Origin: CAZCBN01 sp964496975
GTDB lineage: Bacteria; Planctomycetota; Phycisphaerae; Phycisphaerales; UBA1924
Assembly (NCBI GenBank): GCA_964496975.1
Contig: CAZCBN010000036.1
Location: forward strand, 1-28,694
Reading direction: 5' to 3'
DNA length: 28,694 nucleotides
Under the pieces are notes generated by a model. That model was not told the origin of the DNA. It made no database searches and was given only the letters and a program-made list of their open reading frames with translations. A program made the position numbers and the translations under genes. Shown one piece after another: positions 17,600-26,285 of this stretch. Position 1 is the first letter of the stretch, and every line of letters begins with the position of its first letter.

Positions 17600-17618
17600 C
17601 GCGTCACCGCTTCACACC

Positions 17619-17666
17619 TCGATGCCCAGACGCCCAAGTGCCCAGATGCCTCGATGCCTCAATGCC
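17619..17666. repeat. Degenerate tandem repeat, six 8-bp units (TCGATGCC type)
   Basis: Units start at 17619, 17627, 17635, 17643, 17651 and 17659. All end in GCC and vary mainly in the first four bases. They fill most of the 76-bp spacer between two GT2 genes and share the unit of the array at 15994-16025. Confidence 0.75.
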
Positions 17667-17675
17667 CCCCCGCCT

Positions 17676-18659
17676 TCACTCCGCCGCAACCGTCTGCGTC
17701 GCCAAGCCCTTCATATCCCTCGACGCCACGCCCCGACCAAGCAACGCAAGCAACGGCAACGCCAGCACAAACTTCCAGTCCCCGCACCGCGCGTTCCACA
17801 GCACGGACCTTCTGTAGAACGCCATGGCCCGCTTCTTGTCCCGCTGGTGCAGACACCGCAGCGCACACCCCTTGGCATGCAGGGCCAGCGCGTCCTGCAT
17901 CTCCCGCCGCCGTGCGCCCCCGCTCGCGTACTCGCCCCGGGCCACCTTGCCGGCGATCCAGTCGAACCCGTCAAGCTGCTTCTGCATGTTCCCCATCATT
18001 TGCGCATGGCCTACGCGGTACCCCGCGACCGCCGGCGCGTCGATGTGAACGTACCCCGCCTCGGCCCCCACCTTGAACCAGATGTCCACGTCCTCGAACA
18101 TCACCCGCACCGGGTCGCTCGCACCCGTCCGCCGGTACACATCGACGCGCACCGCGGTCGCGGATGGCGCCACCTTGGTACGCCGCGCCCGCGTGCTCAG
18201 GTAATCCTTGAACGCGCGCGCGGCGTAGGGCTGCTGCGTCACCCGCGCGAGGTCCGCATCCTTGTCGAACGGCGGCCACGACCCGCTGACCATCGCCGGC
18301 TCAACGCCCCCCACGGTGTGATCTCGCACCGCCCTGGCGCACGTCTCGAGCGACCACGGGAAGAACACGTCGTCGCTGTCCAGAAAGATGATGTACCGAC
18401 CGCGCGCGTGCGCCGCGGCCGTGTTCCTCGCCCCCGCCAGGCCCGCGTTCGGCTGATCCACCACGCGCACGCCGCGCGGCTCGTATGACCGCAGCACGTC
18501 GAGCGACGCGTCTTTCGACCCGTCGTTCACCGCAACGATCTCAAAGTCCCTGAAGGTCTGCGAGAGGATCGATTCCAGCGTCGCGCCCACGAGCTCGGCC
18601 CGGTTGTACACCGGCACGCCGACCGTGAACATCGGTGCATCGGCCGTCGCGCCGCTCAC
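17676..18659 (-). CDS. GT2-family glycosyltransferase, second of the pair (GTG start)
   Basis: A 327-residue GT-A enzyme: FTVGVPVYNRAELVGATLESILSQTF, AVNDGSKD (43-50), NAGLAGARNTAAAHARGRYIIFLDSDD (DSD at 94-96), MFEDVDIWFKVGAEAGYVH, then the shared YRVGHAQMMGN (214-224) and GFDWIAGK. The start is a GTG at 18659 that overlaps the TGA of the upstream polymerase gene by four bases (GTGA), indicating translational coupling. An ATG nine codons later is possible. The C terminus carries a Cys/Arg-rich helix and a hydrophobic stretch (VLALPLLALLG). Confidence 0.9.
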   Translation of the reverse strand: MSGATADAPMFTVGVPVYNRAELVGATLESILSQTFRDFEIVAVNDGSKDASLDVLRSYEPRGVRVVDQPNAGLAGARNTAAAHARGRYIIFLDSDDVFFPWSLETCARAVRDHTVGGVEPAMVSGSWPPFDKDADLARVTQQPYAARAFKDYLSTRARRTKVAPSATAVRVDVYRRTGASDPVRVMFEDVDIWFKVGAEAGYVHIDAPAVAGYRVGHAQMMGNMQKQLDGFDWIAGKVARGEYASGGARRREMQDALALHAKGCALRCLHQRDKKRAMAFYRRSVLWNARCGDWKFVLALPLLALLGRGVASRDMKGLATQTVAAE

Positions 18660-20152
18660 GCCTGCGCCTCCCCTTCGTGCCCCGGCAGCATCATGGATCG
18701 CGACGACGTCAAGTCGCCGTCAAACGCACCGACCCGTTCGGGCTGCCCGGTCTCATCGCCGTACCCGGCGTACGACTCCTGGTACTCCTCGTACGTCGCC
18801 GGTCCAGCCGGCACGCTCGTCGACCCGCCGGCCAGCCGCTGGATGATCTTCAGCGCCTGCGAGAACACGAAGGCCACAACGATCGTGCCGAAGATGAACG
18901 TGAACGTGAAGGTCGCCGTCTCGCCGCGGGGAATGCCGAAGGCCTGCCCCATCGTCGACCCGATGGGGATCGCGATCAGCGATTGGTGGGCACCCCGGTC
19001 GAGCACCGCGTCGAAGAACCGGATGATCCACGCGAACACGACGGCGTACAGCGCCACCGTGATGGTCGCGCCGAACAGGTTGTGGAAGATCGCCTCCCCC
19101 GCGGGGTTCCCGATGATGCCGACAGGGTTGGTCACCCCGCCCGTGACGCCGCGGCGCACGCCGTCACGCTGCGACCACGTCGCCATGTAGTTCGCGATCG
19201 TGTAGGGCTTGTCGATGCCGAGCACGTCGTTCCAGAACAGGCGCGGGATCGGGAACGTCAGGATGTAGTGCAGCGTCTGCGCCGGCCAGACGTACAGGTC
19301 CCTGCCCTGAACAAAGTTCGCGTCAACGAGCCAGATCGCGCACCGCGCCGTGATGTACGTCTCCGTCGTTTGCTCCACCGATTCCTTGATCGCCGTCGGG
19401 CTCGCGAGCTTCGAGATGTCCGAGAAGCCCCGGCCGCCGCTCGTGAAGAGCGACACCGCGATGAGCCCGATGCTCCCGAGCACCGCGACGCGCGGGAAGA
19501 GATTCGTCGGCCGCATGTAGCGGTAGCGGGAGTAGTACGCCCCCCAGATGATCGCGATCATCACGCTCACCAAGGGCCGACGGCTGAACTCCTGGTACAC
19601 CGACACCCACGCCGAAGCGACGAACGTCGGGATCGCGAGCACCCACGCGAGCGGATTCCAGAGCTGCCGCACCAGCAGCCACGCCGCGAGCCCCGCGGCC
19701 GCCCCGGCGAGCGACTGACCCGCCATCGTCGCGAGCACGCCCACCCACGGGATGCGCAGCGAGAGCTTGAAGAAGAACGCGAGCGCCACGCACGCCGGGA
19801 TCAGCAGCCAGAGCGCCCAGTCGGCCGTTTCTCTCTCCGGCACACGAACCCGCTGGGCCAGCTTCACGCCCGGTCCGCCCGCCTCGTAGGCGATCAAAAA
19901 CACGGCCACGAAGATCGTCGACCACATCGCGTAAATCTGCACCGCCGGCACCGGGTTCGCGATCTCATACCCCGTGTCGCTTGCGCCGCTCAGCACCGGC
20001 GGCGCATTGATCAACTGAAAAAAGATCAGCCCCGCCAGGAACATGCTGCACGTGCTCATCAGCTCGCGCTTGCCGCGCAGATACTGGCGAAGCACGTACC
20101 CGGCGCTCACCAGGCACAGCACCCAGAACACCAGCTTCAGCAGCAAGACCAT
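18656..20152 (-). CDS. Polytopic membrane protein, putative Wzy-type polysaccharide polymerase
   Basis: A 498-residue protein with about ten to twelve hydrophobic segments spread over residues 1-440 and a hydrophilic acidic tail of about 60 residues (TYEEYQESYAGYGDE and on). A large loop between mid-protein segments (about 230-330, with GGRGFSD and TETYITARCAIWLVDANF) would be periplasmic. This layout and the position beside glycosyltransferases and in a locus with a Wzx flippase fit an O-antigen/exopolysaccharide polymerase. Wzy proteins have almost no conserved sequence, so the assignment rests on topology and context. I start it at the ATG at 20152 because the frame upstream is polar and untypical. 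It heads the minus-strand group that ends at 14993. Confidence 0.65.
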   Translation of the reverse strand: MVLLLKLVFWVLCLVSAGYVLRQYLRGKRELMSTCSMFLAGLIFFQLINAPPVLSGASDTGYEIANPVPAVQIYAMWSTIFVAVFLIAYEAGGPGVKLAQRVRVPERETADWALWLLIPACVALAFFFKLSLRIPWVGVLATMAGQSLAGAAAGLAAWLLVRQLWNPLAWVLAIPTFVASAWVSVYQEFSRRPLVSVMIAIIWGAYYSRYRYMRPTNLFPRVAVLGSIGLIAVSLFTSGGRGFSDISKLASPTAIKESVEQTTETYITARCAIWLVDANFVQGRDLYVWPAQTLHYILTFPIPRLFWNDVLGIDKPYTIANYMATWSQRDGVRRGVTGGVTNPVGIIGNPAGEAIFHNLFGATITVALYAVVFAWIIRFFDAVLDRGAHQSLIAIPIGSTMGQAFGIPRGETATFTFTFIFGTIVVAFVFSQALKIIQRLAGGSTSVPAGPATYEEYQESYAGYGDETGQPERVGAFDGDLTSSRSMMLPGHEGEAQA

Positions 20153-20315
20153 GACGCCGCCCCGTGCCTGAAGACCAACCCAGTCCACCACGCCGAACGC
20201 ACACCGCCCCCGCGTCCGCACTATCGGCCCACCGACCCACCCCCCTCAAGCCCCCCGAGAACTCCGCCCGCCGCCCCCGCACCCGACCCGTCCACCGAAC
20301 GTAGCATGGCCGCCC

Positions 20316-21323
20316 ATGCCGCCGAACGCTCCCGGCCCGACCAACCTCTTTGCGTACCCCGACCTGCCCCGGTTCGGGCTCGGGAACGTGCTCATCCCCT
20401 GGGCACGGGCCGAGGTTTTTTCCCACCGCTTTGGGGTTCCCATCCTCGCCCCGCAGTGGATCCAGCCCAAGATTGGCCCCCTACTTCGAGGGGAGCGAGA
20501 CCTCCGCCTCTACCTCGGCTACTTCTCCAACACCCAGGCCGGCTACCTCCGCGGCGGCCGTCGGGCCGCGCTCCTCCGCTCCGCGACCCGGTACCCGCAC
20601 ACCGAGGCCGCGAAGGCCGTCGAGGCGGCCGCGGCGAACCCAACATCCCCGCATGTGGTGGTCTTTAAGTTCCCCGAATGGGGTGATCCCTTCTTTGACG
20701 GCGACGCCCCCGCCGGCCGCGACATCATCGCCCGCCGCCTGCGGGAGATCCTCGCCCCCGGCATGGCCCGCCGGCTGGCCCGCGCCCGGGCCGCCCTGCC
20801 GCCGCGGTACATCGCGATGCACGTCCGCCGCGGCGACAAAAAGGTGATGCCCAAGGGCGAGAAGAAGGACGTCTACAACGACTCCATCTGGGTGATGCAA
20901 GACGACTGGTACCTCGAGGTCCTCCGCCACGTCCGCCGCATGGCCGGCACCGACCTGCCCGCCGTCGTCTTCTCCGACGCCAGCGACGCGCAGCTCGCCG
21001 GCATCCTGCAAGAGCCCGCCGTCGTGCGCGCGCCGAAGAGCCCCTCGATCATCGACATCCTGCTGCTCGCCGACGGGGCCATCCTCATCGGCACCGGCAC
21101 CAGCAGCTTCAGCCTCTGGGCGGGCCTGCTCGGGGAGATGCCCAGCCTGTGGTACGCCGGCGTCGCCAAGATGGTGCACCCCGAGCGGCCCGAGCTCATC
21201 ATCGAAACCGGCGAGGACGGCTCCGTCCCAGACCACGCCGCCCCGCTGCTGCGCACCGCCGCGGCCGCCACACCGGCCCGCGGCCCCGCCGCGCACGCCG
21301 CCCCCGGAGCCTCCGCGAGATGA
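20316..21323 (+). CDS. GT11-like glycosyltransferase, probable fucosyltransferase
   Basis: A 335-residue protein. GLGNVLIPWARAEVFSHRFG (21-40) resembles the GLGNQ... start of alpha-1,2-fucosyltransferases, HVRRGDKK (169-176) is the HxRRGD motif that binds the GDP-fucose phosphates in the GT11/GT23/O-FucT superfamily, and VVFSDASD (217-224) with SIIDILLLADGAILIGTGTSSFSLWAGLLG (244-273) matches their C-terminal donor domain (cf. SSFSWW). GDP-fucose would come from the gmd and fcl products in the same locus. Linkage and acceptor are unknown. The ATG at 20316 lacks a clear Shine-Dalgarno. The stop overlaps the next start (ATGA at 21320-21323). Confidence 0.75.
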   Translation: MPPNAPGPTNLFAYPDLPRFGLGNVLIPWARAEVFSHRFGVPILAPQWIQPKIGPLLRGERDLRLYLGYFSNTQAGYLRGGRRAALLRSATRYPHTEAAKAVEAAAANPTSPHVVVFKFPEWGDPFFDGDAPAGRDIIARRLREILAPGMARRLARARAALPPRYIAMHVRRGDKKVMPKGEKKDVYNDSIWVMQDDWYLEVLRHVRRMAGTDLPAVVFSDASDAQLAGILQEPAVVRAPKSPSIIDILLLADGAILIGTGTSSFSLWAGLLGEMPSLWYAGVAKMVHPERPELIIETGEDGSVPDHAAPLLRTAAAATPARGPAAHAAPGASAR

Positions 21324-22315
21324 CGGGCGAACGACCGCGCGAGGCGCCACCGGGACCGGTTCTCATCACCGGGGCCGCGGGCTTCATCGGCTCGCACGTC
21401 GCGGCGGCCCTGCTGCGCCGAGGCGTCGCCGTCGTCGGGCTTGACAACTTTGACGCGTTCTACGCCCGCGAGTTGAAGCACGCCAATCTCCGCGCCGTCG
21501 CCGCGGCCGACGCGGCGAACCGCTTCCGCCTCGTCGAGGCCGACATCACCGACGCGGAGGCCGTCGCCCGTGTCTACGCCGAGCACCGCCCCGCGGCGAC
21601 GATCCACCTCGCCGCCCGCGCCGGCGTGCGGCCCAGCATCGCCGACCCAACGGGCTACGCCCACGCCAACGTGACGGGCGCGTCGGTCGTGTTGGAGGCG
21701 GCGCAGCGCACCCACCCGCGCGGCGCGTTCCTGCTCGCCTCGTCCAGCTCCGTGTACGGCAACAACGCCAAGGTGCCCTTCGCCGAGGCCGACCCGGTCG
21801 ACCACCCGATCAGCCCCTACGCCGCGACGAAGCGCGCGGCCGAGCTGATCGCGCACGCCGCGCACCACCTCTCGGGCATGCCCGTCGCGTGCCTGCGGTT
21901 CTTCACGGTCTTCGGCCCCCGGCAGCGGCCCGACCTGGCGATCGCCAAGTTCCTCGCCCGCGTCGCGGCGGGGCAGAGCATCCCGGTCTTCGGCGACGGC
22001 TCCATGAGCCGCGACTTCACGTACATCGACGACATCGTCGCCGGCGTGCTGGCCGCGCTGGACCGCGTGCCCGCCTTCGGCTTCCGCACGTGGAACCTGG
22101 GCTCCGACCGCCCCGTGCGGCTCGACGAGATGGTGCGCACGATCGGCGCCGTCGTGGGCCGCGAGCCCGTCATCGACCGCCAGCCCGAACAGCCCGGCGA
22201 CGTGCAACGCACCTACGCCGACCTCACCCGCGCCCGCGCCGAGCTGCACTACGAACCCCAAACCCCCTTCGCCGAGGGCGTGCGGCGACAGTTTGAGGCC
22301 GCCGGACGTCCCTGA
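21320..22315 (+). CDS. NAD-dependent nucleotide-sugar epimerase, UDP-glucuronate 4-epimerase-like
   Basis: A 331-residue extended SDR. The NAD site is TGAAGFIG (17-24), then GLDNFDAFYARELKHANL (40-57), whose spacing and content recall UDP-glucuronate 4-epimerases (DNxNxYY...LK..RL), then HLAARAGVRPSI, SSSSVYGNN (141-149), and catalytic Tyr167 and Lys171 in SPYAATKRAAE. RFFTVFGPRQRPDLAIAKF and DGSMSRDFTYIDDIV follow. It would make UDP-galacturonate from UDP-glucuronate; a UDP-glucose 4-epimerase or related activity cannot be ruled out. It overlaps the fucosyltransferase-like gene by 4 bp and is translationally coupled to it. Confidence 0.85.
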   Translation: MTGERPREAPPGPVLITGAAGFIGSHVAAALLRRGVAVVGLDNFDAFYARELKHANLRAVAAADAANRFRLVEADITDAEAVARVYAEHRPAATIHLAARAGVRPSIADPTGYAHANVTGASVVLEAAQRTHPRGAFLLASSSSVYGNNAKVPFAEADPVDHPISPYAATKRAAELIAHAAHHLSGMPVACLRFFTVFGPRQRPDLAIAKFLARVAAGQSIPVFGDGSMSRDFTYIDDIVAGVLAALDRVPAFGFRTWNLGSDRPVRLDEMVRTIGAVVGREPVIDRQPEQPGDVQRTYADLTRARAELHYEPQTPFAEGVRRQFEAAGRP

Positions 22316-22389
22316 TTTTTCTCGAACCGCCGCAACACGCCGCGGCCGCGGCGCACCGTCAGTCCACTCGGTATCGTGCCCGCACATTC

Positions 22390-22407
22390 GGCGGCCCCGT
22401 GGCCGCC
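22390..22407. repeat. Short inverted repeat before the DUF268 gene
   Basis: GGCGGCC and GGCCGCC (7 bp each) are separated by CCGT in the 137-bp spacer between the epimerase gene and the next plus-strand start. It has no T run; it could be a 5'-leader hairpin. Confidence 0.3.
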
Positions 22408-22452
22408 GCACACACCCGACATCGGAGGGGGCGCGGAGCCGCCCGCACGCAC

Positions 22453-23241
22453 ATGGGACGCATCGGCAGCCTTCTCCGCCTCTTCGGCGTTGACCTCAAA
22501 AAGACCGGCAACAGCTTCCGCGGCCTGCCCGTCTTCTTCCGCAACCGTGCCGAGATGAACCGCCAGATCGCCGCCGCGACGCCCCGCGACTTCCCGCTCG
22601 GCAAGCTCTACCCCTGCCTCACCGACCGCTTCGAGCCCGGGGGGCACCCAGGGGGCGTCTATTTCCACATGGACCTCTGGGCGGCGCAGCGCGTCTACGC
22701 GAACCGCCCCGAGCGGCACGTCGATGTCGGATCCGCCGTCGGCGGCTTCTGCGCCCACGTCGCCACCTTTATGCCCATCGAGATCATCGACATCCGCCCG
22801 ACGCGGAGCACGGCGCGGAACATGGCCTTCCGCACCGTCGACCTCATGAGCCTCCCCGACGACCTGGTCGCCAGCACGCCGAGCCTCTCGTGCCTGCACG
22901 CGCTCGAGCATTTCGGCCTGGGCCGCTACGGCGACCCCGTCGACTACGCCGGCCACCGCAAGGGCTTCGACAACCTGCTCCGCATGCTCACACCCGGCGG
23001 CAAGCTTTACTTCGCCGTCCCTATCGGCGAGCGGCAACGCATCGAGTTCGACGCCCACCGCGTCTTCAGCCTGCCCTACATCCTGAACGAGATGGTCGCC
23101 GACCGCCTGCACGTCGACCAGTTCGCGTACATCGACGACGAGGGCGAGATCCACCCCGACGCCGACCCGCGCGGCGCCGACGCGCAGCGCACCTTCGGCC
23201 TGAAGTGGGGCTGCGGCGTGCTGGAGATGACGAAGCGCTGA
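22453..23241 (+). CDS. DUF268-family protein, methyltransferase-like
   Basis: A 262-residue member of the DUF268 family, which sits in polysaccharide loci and looks like a Rossmann-fold SAM-dependent methyltransferase of unproven activity. HVDVGSAVGGFCAHVATFM resembles the SAM-binding motif I, EIIDIRP the acidic end of strand 2, LSCLHALEHFGLGRYGDPVD is the family signature, and GGKLYFAVPIG is motif-III-like. EFDAHRVFSLPYI follows. A Shine-Dalgarno-like GGAGGGGG is 21 bases upstream, too far for a normal site, and no nearer in-frame start is visible. A paralogue with the same motifs lies at 26286-27128. It is the last gene of the plus-strand group. Confidence 0.85.
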   Translation: MGRIGSLLRLFGVDLKKTGNSFRGLPVFFRNRAEMNRQIAAATPRDFPLGKLYPCLTDRFEPGGHPGGVYFHMDLWAAQRVYANRPERHVDVGSAVGGFCAHVATFMPIEIIDIRPTRSTARNMAFRTVDLMSLPDDLVASTPSLSCLHALEHFGLGRYGDPVDYAGHRKGFDNLLRMLTPGGKLYFAVPIGERQRIEFDAHRVFSLPYILNEMVADRLHVDQFAYIDDEGEIHPDADPRGADAQRTFGLKWGCGVLEMTKR

Positions 23242-23253
23242 CCCACGGAGCCT

Positions 23254-23358
23254 GGTCACGGAGAGCCCGGTCCCGCCGAGCCAGGTCCCGCCGAGCCAGG
23301 TTCAGCCGAGCCAGGTTCAGCCGAGCCAGGTTCAGCCGAGCCAGGTTGCGCCGAGCCG
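23254..23358. repeat. Tandem repeat, seven 15-bp units
   Basis: Units of 15 bp start at 23254 (degenerate), 23269, 23284, 23299, 23314, 23329 and 23344. The core is GGTTCAGCCGAGCCA, with three identical copies (23299-23343). The array fills most of the 154-bp gap between two convergent genes. Confidence 0.9.
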
Positions 23359-23395
23359 TTTCGGCCCGCGCCGGGTAGGCCGGAGCCGTCTCGGG

Positions 23396-24583
23396 CTACG
23401 GCGCTGGTGCCGCGGTCGACGCGATCTCCAGCACATCGCCGTCGGCTTCCCGGGCCATCAGCTCGGCGGGATTGCCCACGGGTCGGCCGAGTTTCTCGAA
23501 GATCTCCGCGAACCGGTGCACATAGCTGTGCTCACGCCGCGTTCGCTCGTACCCCGCCCGAGCCACGCGGCGACGCTCCTCAGGGTGCGCGATGTAGTGC
23601 TGCGCCTTCGCCACCAGGTCATCGACGCCGCTGAAGCACACGATCTCTTCGCCGATGCGGTAGTAGCGGCCGAGATCATCCGCGAAGCCGGACAGCAGAA
23701 AGCCCCCGCACGCCGGGACCTCGAAGTTCCGCCCCTTGATCTGGTCGGAATAGGTCTGCTCCGCCTTCTCGAACAGCCGCGCCCCGCTCTTGCCGCGGAT
23801 AACGCGGTCGACGCGCTTCAACGCCCCGTGCACCCCAAGCGACTTGCCCGCCCGCGCAATCGCGACCTTCACCCGGTACATCAGGTTCGTCGGCGGCGTC
23901 GCCGACTCAGAGAGATTCAAGCTCACCGCCGACGTCGCAAAGAGCCGGATCATCCCGTCTTGGTCGATCTTCCCATTGGGCGAGTGCGGCCCCCAGTGCT
24001 GAAGGTCAAGCCCCGCGTCGCGCACCCGCTGCAGCGTCATCGGCCGGTTGCCGTAGCTGCGGCCGACAAAGCTCACGCGCGGCCCGGTGTCGTCCCCGGG
24101 CTCGACGCCGGCGGGCGGCCGGTACAAAAACGTGTTCGCCGCCCACTGCGTCTTGATCACGTTCGTGTAGCCCATCGCCTCGTATTTCGGCACCGCGCTC
24201 GTGGCCGTCGTGCTCACCCAATGAAAACTCGGCGCATACTTGCTCGAAAAGTCCTCGAACCGCCAGTGGTCGTCGCAGAACCAGTTGAACGTCACGGGCC
24301 CGCCCAGGTCGCTCACCTCGCGCAGCGTCCGCGGCGACAGCTCGTCGCGGAACAGCACGGTAAACATCACGTCCGGCTTCTCCGCCCGCGCCACCTCCAC
24401 CAGCCGGCGGTTCATCCCCTCCCGCCCCAGCTCGCGCTCCAGCCCGCCGATGTCGAAGTAGATGATCGGCAGCCCCATCTTGTGCAGCGTGTCAAAGAAG
24501 TTGAAGTGCTCAAACCCCGGGCCCAGCTCGGGCCGCGCATAGTCGCTCTTGTGCGCAACGTACAGAACACGCGGCATCAACAT
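23396..24583 (-). CDS. CgeB-like glycosyltransferase
   Basis: A 395-residue GT-B-type protein of the CgeB/YkvP group. PRVLYVAHKSDYARPELGPGFEHFNFFDTLHKMG opens a DUF3880-like N-terminal domain. VTFNWFCDDHWRFEDFSSKYAPSFHWVSTT is a family-typical segment, and a linker region VSFVGRSYGNRPMTLQRVRDAG (170-191) starts the second Rossmann domain. KGRNFEVPACGGFLLSGFADDL (284-304) is the Glyco_trans_1_2 signature. The start is the ATG at 24583, with a perfect GGAGGTG (24591-24597) 7 bases upstream inside the end of the flippase gene; the second ATG two codons later is also possible. It is the fourth and last gene of the gmd group. Donor sugar is unknown. Confidence 0.88.
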   Translation of the reverse strand: MLMPRVLYVAHKSDYARPELGPGFEHFNFFDTLHKMGLPIIYFDIGGLERELGREGMNRRLVEVARAEKPDVMFTVLFRDELSPRTLREVSDLGGPVTFNWFCDDHWRFEDFSSKYAPSFHWVSTTATSAVPKYEAMGYTNVIKTQWAANTFLYRPPAGVEPGDDTGPRVSFVGRSYGNRPMTLQRVRDAGLDLQHWGPHSPNGKIDQDGMIRLFATSAVSLNLSESATPPTNLMYRVKVAIARAGKSLGVHGALKRVDRVIRGKSGARLFEKAEQTYSDQIKGRNFEVPACGGFLLSGFADDLGRYYRIGEEIVCFSGVDDLVAKAQHYIAHPEERRRVARAGYERTRREHSYVHRFAEIFEKLGRPVGNPAELMAREADGDVLEIASTAAPAP

Positions 24584-24584
24584 C

Positions 24585-26282
24585 TCACACCACCTCCGAC
24601 GCAGCGCCCGCGGCCCGCTCCGGAGCCACACTCTTGCCCGCGGCGACCGCACCCGAGCCCTTCGATCGCCGCACGCGACCCAACGCCCCGCTCGCCACTC
24701 CGCGGAGGCGCCGCCGCTCGTCCGCCGTCAGCGCGAGCGTCCACGCCAGCGGTCCCATCACCGCCGCGCTCGCCGCGCCCACCGCGGCCATGCGGACGAC
24801 GTCCGTCACCGTCGTCGCGTGCGACGCAAGGCCCAGCGCCTGCGCGAAGCCCCGGAGCGCCGACCCCACCGCCTCGGCCTCCATTCCCGCGCTCGTCGCA
24901 AGGCCCACCGCGCCGGCCGCGCCGGTCACCACGAGCCCGGGCAGAAGCACCTCACGCACAAACCGCGACATCGGCAGCCCGATCCGCCCCCCGCCGTAAA
25001 CGACCCGGAAGCCCCCCTGCAGCGCCATCATCAGCAGGGTCGCGATGGGCACGGCCGGCGGCGGAGCATCGCCGAACACAACCAGCAGCCCGCCGAGCAC
25101 CAGCGCCCCCGCGTCAAGCCCGAGGTTCACCAGCGTGAACGTCCCCAACCGGCCCGTCGCGTTCACCGCGTGGATGTAGCCACGCGTCATGGTGTCGAGA
25201 AGCAGCCACCCCGCCGTCAGTTGCGTGAGCAGCACGACGTACGGCAGGTTCGCAAGCCGCTCGGCACCAAGCCAGAGATCGAGCAGCGACCGGCACTCAA
25301 TCAGCAGCGGCACACTGAACACCGCCGTCAGAAGGAACGTGAACTTGCCCGTCGCGAGCAGAAGGTCATGCGTCTGAGCGCTGCGCCCCGCCCCGTGGCT
25401 CGCGATGGTCGCGGGGTACACCGCCTGCTGCACCGGCACCGCCAGCGCAGACTGAAACCCCGCGAGCTGCGCCCCCACGCCGTACGACGCGTTGATCTTC
25501 GGCCCCTCCGTGCCGAACAGCTTGTTCAGCAGCACCTGCGTGCCCTGCATCCGGAGCCGCCACGACACGCTCCCAAGCACCTGCCACCCGCCGAAACCGA
25601 CCAGCGCCTTCACCGCCGACCGGTCGAAGACGCCGCGCCGCGGCCTCGCGAACTTCACGCGGCGGCTCACCATCACCGCCGTCAACAAGCCGCCCGCGAG
25701 CTGCGAGCCGATCGTGATCACCGCCCACGTCATCAGCGGGTCTGTCGGCAGCACGAACAGCAGCAGCGCCCCGATGAGCCGCACCACGGCGATCACCATG
25801 TCCGCCGCCGCCACAACTCCGAGTGTCTGCGACGATGTCGCCGCCGACGTGAAGGGCGAGCCCACCGTCATGATGCTGAGGGTAAACCCCGTCAACGCAA
25901 ACACAATCATCGCGTCCAGGCGGCGCTCCTCGGGCATCTCCAGGAACAGGCCGATCGGAACCGCGAGCACCACCGCGCCCAACGCCACCACGCTCGCCAC
26001 GCCAAGGTAGACACGCAGCGCCGTGTTGAAGATCCGCCCCGCCGCCTCCGCGTCGCCCGAGCCGAGCGCGTGGCTCATGTGCCTGCTCGATGCGTCCGTC
26101 AACGCGTTGGTCAGCACCATCAGCAGCCCGCTGCTCGCGCCGATTGTCACAAAAAGGCCGTAGTCGTCGGCCCCCATCGCTGCCAAAACGGACCGCGTCA
26201 CCACGAGGCCCGACACAATGCCGAAGAGCGTCTTGCCCATCAGCACCAGCGTGTTGAACACCAGCTTCGTTGCCCCGCGCAC
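24585..26282 (-). CDS. Wzx-type oligosaccharide flippase (GTG start)
   Basis: A 565-residue polytopic protein of the MATE/MVF-related Wzx (PST) group, with about 12-14 hydrophobic segments. It carries features of this group: an N-terminal helix with GIVSGLVVTRSVLAAMGADDYGLFVTIGA, a second with LTDASSRHMSHALGSGD, and PVQQAVYPATIASHGAG in mid-protein. The C-terminal 50 residues are basic and Ala-rich, probably cytoplasmic. It would flip lipid-linked repeat units for Wzy polymerisation. The GTG at 26282 is 3 bp beyond the stop of the DUF268 gene and gives the typical N terminus. The Shine-Dalgarno of the CgeB-like gene lies inside its last codons. Confidence 0.9.
   Translation of the reverse strand: MRGATKLVFNTLVLMGKTLFGIVSGLVVTRSVLAAMGADDYGLFVTIGASSGLLMVLTNALTDASSRHMSHALGSGDAEAAGRIFNTALRVYLGVASVVALGAVVLAVPIGLFLEMPEERRLDAMIVFALTGFTLSIMTVGSPFTSAATSSQTLGVVAAADMVIAVVRLIGALLLFVLPTDPLMTWAVITIGSQLAGGLLTAVMVSRRVKFARPRRGVFDRSAVKALVGFGGWQVLGSVSWRLRMQGTQVLLNKLFGTEGPKINASYGVGAQLAGFQSALAVPVQQAVYPATIASHGAGRSAQTHDLLLATGKFTFLLTAVFSVPLLIECRSLLDLWLGAERLANLPYVVLLTQLTAGWLLLDTMTRGYIHAVNATGRLGTFTLVNLGLDAGALVLGGLLVVFGDAPPPAVPIATLLMMALQGGFRVVYGGGRIGLPMSRFVREVLLPGLVVTGAAGAVGLATSAGMEAEAVGSALRGFAQALGLASHATTVTDVVRMAAVGAASAAVMGPLAWTLALTADERRRLRGVASGALGRVRRSKGSGAVAAGKSVAPERAAGAASEVV
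24591..24597 (-). promoter_or_regulatory. Ribosome binding site of the CgeB-like gene
   Basis: GGAGGTG on the minus strand, 7 bases before the ATG at 24583 and inside the upstream coding sequence. Confidence 0.75.
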
Positions 26283-26285
26283 GGC

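Noticed and set aside
23254..23358. CRISPR array
   Set aside because: Units are 15 bp and contiguous with no spacers, and there are no cas genes; it is a minisatellite.
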